Origin: UBA1801 sp035353395
GTDB taxonomy: Bacteria; Acidobacteriota; Holophagae; Holophagales; Holophagaceae
NCBI GenBank assembly: GCA_035353395.1
Contig: DAOPZL010000032.1
Coordinates: forward strand, 1-34,206
DNA length: 34,206 nt
Direction: 5' to 3'
In this document: positions 31,939 to 34,206 of the stretch, piece by piece
Position numbering within the stretch: the stretch's first letter is position 1
How the letters are laid out: every line of letters begins with the position of its first letter
Position numbers and translations under genes: made by a program
Notes under the pieces: model-generated
Database searches by the model: none
The model's input: only the letters and a program-made list of their open reading frames with translations
Told to the model about the DNA's origin: nothing

Positions 31939-32730
31939 ATGAGAAGAAAGACGGCGCGGTCTTCCGCGCCCGAGCCCAAGCGCGGCATCGACCTGCGGGC
32001 CAGCGCGGAGTCGCCGGTCCTCTACCAGCTCGTGAAGGACCATGTGCGGAAGAAGATCCATGCCGGCACGTGGAAGGCCGGCGACCGGATCCCCTCCGAG
32101 CATGAGTTCGTGGCGGAGCTGGGGGTTTCGCGCATGACGATCCACCGGGCGCTCCGGGAGCTGGCGGAGCAGGGATCCCTGGTCCGCTACGCGGGCATCG
32201 GCACCTTCGTCGCGGAGGAGCGCCACCAGTCCGGCCTGCTCAAGGCCATGAACTTCGTCAACGAGATCCGGGCCAGGGGGCACGAGTACGCCTGCGACGT
32301 GATCCGCGTGGCGCGCGAGTCCGCGAGCCTCGAGGTGGCCACGGCCCTGGGCCTGGGGACGGGCGACTCGGTCTACCACTCGGTCTGCCTCCACCGCGAG
32401 AACGGGGTGCCCATCCAGCTCGAGGACCGCTACGTGAACCCGAAGGCGGCCCCCGATTTCATCTCCCAGGACTTCACGCGCATCCAGCCCTCCGAGTACC
32501 TGGTCCAGGCCGTGCCGCTCAGCGAGGTGGAGCACGTGGTGGATGCCGTCCTCGCGGCGCCGGACCAGGTCGAACTCCTGGAGATCCGGCCCGCCCAGCC
32601 CTGTCTCGTCCTGACGCGCCGTACCTGGGCGAACCAGACGGTGGTCACCTTCGTGCGGTGCATCCATCCCGGTTCCCGCTACCGGCTGGGCACGCGGTTC
32701 CAGGCCGACAGCCAGCAGTGGTTCGGGTGA
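31939..32730 (+). CDS. GntR/HutC-type transcriptional regulator
   Basis: A 263-residue regulator. After a basic N-terminal tail, residues about 25-90 form the GntR winged helix (LYQLVKDHVRKKIHAGTWKAGDRIPSEHEFVAELGVSRMTIHRALRELAEQG), and residues about 110-255 are a UTRA ligand-binding domain of the HutC subfamily (VYHSVCLHRENGVPIQLEDRYVNP; the end LGTRFQ is typical). HutC itself is released from DNA by urocanate; the effector here is not known. ATG 31939 follows GGGGGATC and lies downstream of the predicted -10; the frame extends to 31852 but that part precedes the promoter. Two matching operators suggest it represses itself and the liv operon. Confidence 0.92.
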   Translation: MRRKTARSSAPEPKRGIDLRASAESPVLYQLVKDHVRKKIHAGTWKAGDRIPSEHEFVAELGVSRMTIHRALRELAEQGSLVRYAGIGTFVAEERHQSGLLKAMNFVNEIRARGHEYACDVIRVARESASLEVATALGLGTGDSVYHSVCLHRENGVPIQLEDRYVNPKAAPDFISQDFTRIQPSEYLVQAVPLSEVEHVVDAVLAAPDQVELLEIRPAQPCLVLTRRTWANQTVVTFVRCIHPGSRYRLGTRFQADSQQWFG

Positions 32731-32836
32731 CGGGAACGCTCCGGGAGCGGAGCTTCGCCGTGCTTCCCCGGGTTCAGCCGCGCAGCCGCGTCCGGAACCG
32801 TGCGCATGGCGTGAACCTGCGGTGCCCAACCGATTC

Positions 32837-32863
32837 ATTTCGCGTCATTTCGCGAATTTCGCG
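32837..32863. repeat. Three tandem ATTTCGCG repeats
   Basis: ATTTCGCG occurs at 32837-32844, 32847-32854 and 32856-32863, with the second and third copies sharing a TTCGCGAA palindrome. They lie between the convergent GntR and methyltransferase genes. No role is evident; pairing among copies could form a small hairpin. Confidence 0.6.
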
Positions 32864-32902
32864 GTTCCCTTCTCGTCGCGGCATGGGAAACCGCATCCGG
32901 GT

Positions 32903-33589
32903 TCAGGACGAGGCCCCGGGGCGCACGATCTCGCAGAAGAGGCTGGAATCGTCGACCTCGCGGATCTCCGGGGACACGCCGACTTGCGCGCACAGATCCC
33001 GGAACGCCCCGGGAGAGAGGCTGCCCGACTTGAAGCCGTCCGTGCAGGCGATGACGCCGTCCCGGCAGGCGGGAAGATCGAGCGGGCCCAGCAGCCCGGC
33101 GGATGCCTGGGCCTCGAACCACGCCAGGCGGTCCGGCCAGAACTTCTCCGAGTAGCTCGAGAAGAGCAGCCGCCCCCCCGGGCGCGTGACGCGCAGGGCC
33201 TCGGCCAGCAAGGCCTCCCCGTCCACGCGGAAGGCGCAGATCCCGTTCTGGATGCAGACCACCGCGTCGAAGGAGGCCTCCGGGAAGCCCAGCTCCAGGG
33301 CGTCCATGCAGTGGAACTCGCAGCGGCTGCCTGGGCCGGCGAGCTGCCTGGCCGCCTCCACGCTCCGGGGCGACACGTCGATGCCCACGACCTTGCGGGC
33401 CCTTTCCGCCAGCCGGAGCGCCACACGCCCGTAGCCGCATCCGAGTTCGAGCACCGAGTCTGCGGGCTCCAGCCTGGCCAGGACGTGCTGGATCTCGGCC
33501 TCGAGGTAGCGCCGGACGCGGGGGGAGGCCAGCTCGTAGCACTGGTGGAGCCGGTCCGAGGAGAGGTTCTGCACGTAGTAGTCGGTCAT
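32903..33589 (-). CDS. SAM-dependent class I methyltransferase
   Basis: A 228-residue Rossmann-fold methyltransferase. The SAM-binding motif I is VLELGCGYGRVALRLAE (near residue 46), motif II ends VVGIDVSPRSVEAAR, and DAVVCIQNGICAF and EALRVTRPGGRLLFSSYSEKFW mark motifs IV and VI. The acceptor is not known; the fold family includes small-molecule and quinone methyltransferases. ATG 33589 is chosen because residues upstream in the open frame are low-complexity; GGGTGA lies just before it. It converges on the GntR gene and stands alone, so context does not suggest a pathway. Confidence 0.85.
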   Translation of the reverse strand: MTDYYVQNLSSDRLHQCYELASPRVRRYLEAEIQHVLARLEPADSVLELGCGYGRVALRLAERARKVVGIDVSPRSVEAARQLAGPGSRCEFHCMDALELGFPEASFDAVVCIQNGICAFRVDGEALLAEALRVTRPGGRLLFSSYSEKFWPDRLAWFEAQASAGLLGPLDLPACRDGVIACTDGFKSGSLSPGAFRDLCAQVGVSPEIREVDDSSLFCEIVRPGASS

Positions 33590-33818
33590 CAGATCACCCG
33601 GGGGCGAGGTGTGCGGACGGCTCGCGGGATTCCCGGCCCCGTTCCACCGTGCCATGGACAAGGTTGTCCTCCTCATCGGCCTCTCCGCCTGGATGCAGAA
33701 GAATTCGCCCGAGCGGGATTGAACCATCCTGGTCGTACAAGGGGCCAGAATATGATTCAATCAAACTGTCGGGATGATATTAATAATAAATGAAATAAAC
33801 ACACTAAAAAGATATTGA

Positions 33819-33833
33819 CGTGAAACTTTCACG
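33819..33833. promoter_or_regulatory. Dyad CGTGAAA-C-TTTCACG, candidate operator
   Basis: Perfect 7-bp arms around one base, overlapping a TTGACG -35-like hexamer at 33815-33820. An operator for an unidentified regulator is plausible, but no -10 box is clear downstream. Confidence 0.45.
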
Positions 33834-33925
33834 GAATCACTCTGTTCCAGGAAAGGAGTTCACAGTCGCTCAGCGTCGATCTCCGCTCTCCACAAAACAG
33901 CGCCCGACTCTGTGCCTGTGGCTCC

Positions 33926-33943
33926 GGTACCCCGCGGGGTACC
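33926..33943. repeat. 18-bp perfect palindrome in leader
   Basis: GGTACCCCGCGGGGTACC is a perfect palindrome 90 bases before the start of the binding-protein gene. As RNA it would form a stable hairpin; as DNA it could be a protein-binding site. There is no following T-run. Confidence 0.55.
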
Positions 33944-34032
33944 CGGCGATAGCCATGGATTCAAGCGGGCTGGCTCTCGTGGCCGGTGCGTGTTCTGCAT
34001 CAACTTCCATCATCGAAGAGGAGGAATCCGAC

Positions 34033-34206
34033 ATGAATTCCGGTACGTCAACCGATCGCACCGGCGCGAGGAAGGGCAGGGGCTCGATCCTGCTCTCGCT
34101 CGGGCTGGTCCTGCTGGGCGCGTGCGCCTCGATGGCCTCGGCCGAGAAGGTGCTGACCATCGCCTACAACGAGGAGCCGCAGACCTCGGACATGCAGATG
34201 ACGACG
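34033..34206 (+). CDS. Peptide-binding protein, SBP family 5 (partial, runs off window)
   Basis: The first 58 residues of a solute-binding protein. After a basic start (MNSGTSTDRTGARKGRG) comes a hydrophobic core (SILLSLGLVLLGACASMASA) with a possible lipobox LGAC, then EKVLTIAYNEEPQTSDMQMTT, which matches the first strand of DppA/OppA-type proteins. It may be a lipoprotein anchored at Cys32 or be cleaved after ASMASA. ATG 34033 has AGGAGG eight bases upstream. A second peptide ABC importer probably continues to the right; it is separate from the one at 6.9-12.4 kb. Confidence 0.75.
   Translation, partial: MNSGTSTDRTGARKGRGSILLSLGLVLLGACASMASAEKVLTIAYNEEPQTSDMQMTT

Larger units (their letters stand above)
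33590..34032. other. Regulatory region with AT-rich core upstream of a peptide-binding-protein gene
   Basis: About 440 bases without a gene. An AT-rich stretch (about 33750-33830) stands out against the high-GC background. It includes a TTGACG hexamer (33815-33820), a dyad at 33819-33833 and, further on, an 18-bp palindrome at 33926-33943. These elements probably control the binding-protein gene that starts at 34033. Confidence 0.55.

Overview
The window is high-GC DNA with dense, directional operons, periplasmic transporter proteins carrying signal peptides, and clear sigma-54 promoter elements. This suggests a free-living Gram-negative-type heterotroph. An Acidobacteriota (Holophagae-like) or deltaproteobacterial origin would fit, but nothing here fixes the phylum. 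A run of exactly 100 N marks a scaffold gap, so this is a draft assembly. I see no rRNA, tRNA, CRISPR array, insertion sequence or integrase.

Left part (1-4.1 kb): the tail of an unknown gene, a small unknown ORF, a branched-chain amino-acid aminotransferase (ilvE), a convergent EamA exporter, a secreted alpha/beta-hydrolase fold protein that seems to have lost its catalytic triad, and a small protein with a cysteine-rich tail.

Centre-left (4.2-18.9 kb): the most interesting region. A minus-strand operon runs from a peptide-binding protein through two permeases and two ATPases (Dpp/Opp type) to a serine hydrolase of the beta-lactamase/DD-peptidase fold and an N-acyl-D-amino-acid deacylase. 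Divergent from it, a plus-strand operon encodes a cysteine-synthase-like PLP enzyme, a MalY/PatB-type C-S lyase and an M55 D-aminopeptidase. A sigma-54 activator gene faces the end of this second operon. Between the operons lie two outward-facing -24/-12 promoters, each with a related dyad about 160 bp upstream. I read this as one regulon for import and breakdown of D-amino-acid-containing, possibly thioether-containing, peptides.

Middle (19-26.9 kb): a MarR regulator with a perfect palindrome touching its start codon, translationally linked to an EamA exporter; argG; a secreted protein split by the assembly gap; a six-helix membrane protein ending in a CxxC/CxxC module; a small membrane protein; and a soluble GAF-GAF-HAMP hybrid histidine kinase.

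Right part (26.9-34.2 kb): a complete branched-chain-amino-acid-type (Liv/HAAT) ABC operon, livHMGFK order, then a GntR/HutC-type regulator. The operon promoter and the regulator promoter share a TGT-N4-ACA operator with the -10 box inside it, which makes the regulator a likely repressor of both. A convergent SAM methyltransferase follows, then an AT-rich regulatory stretch and the start of another peptide-binding lipoprotein gene that runs off the window.
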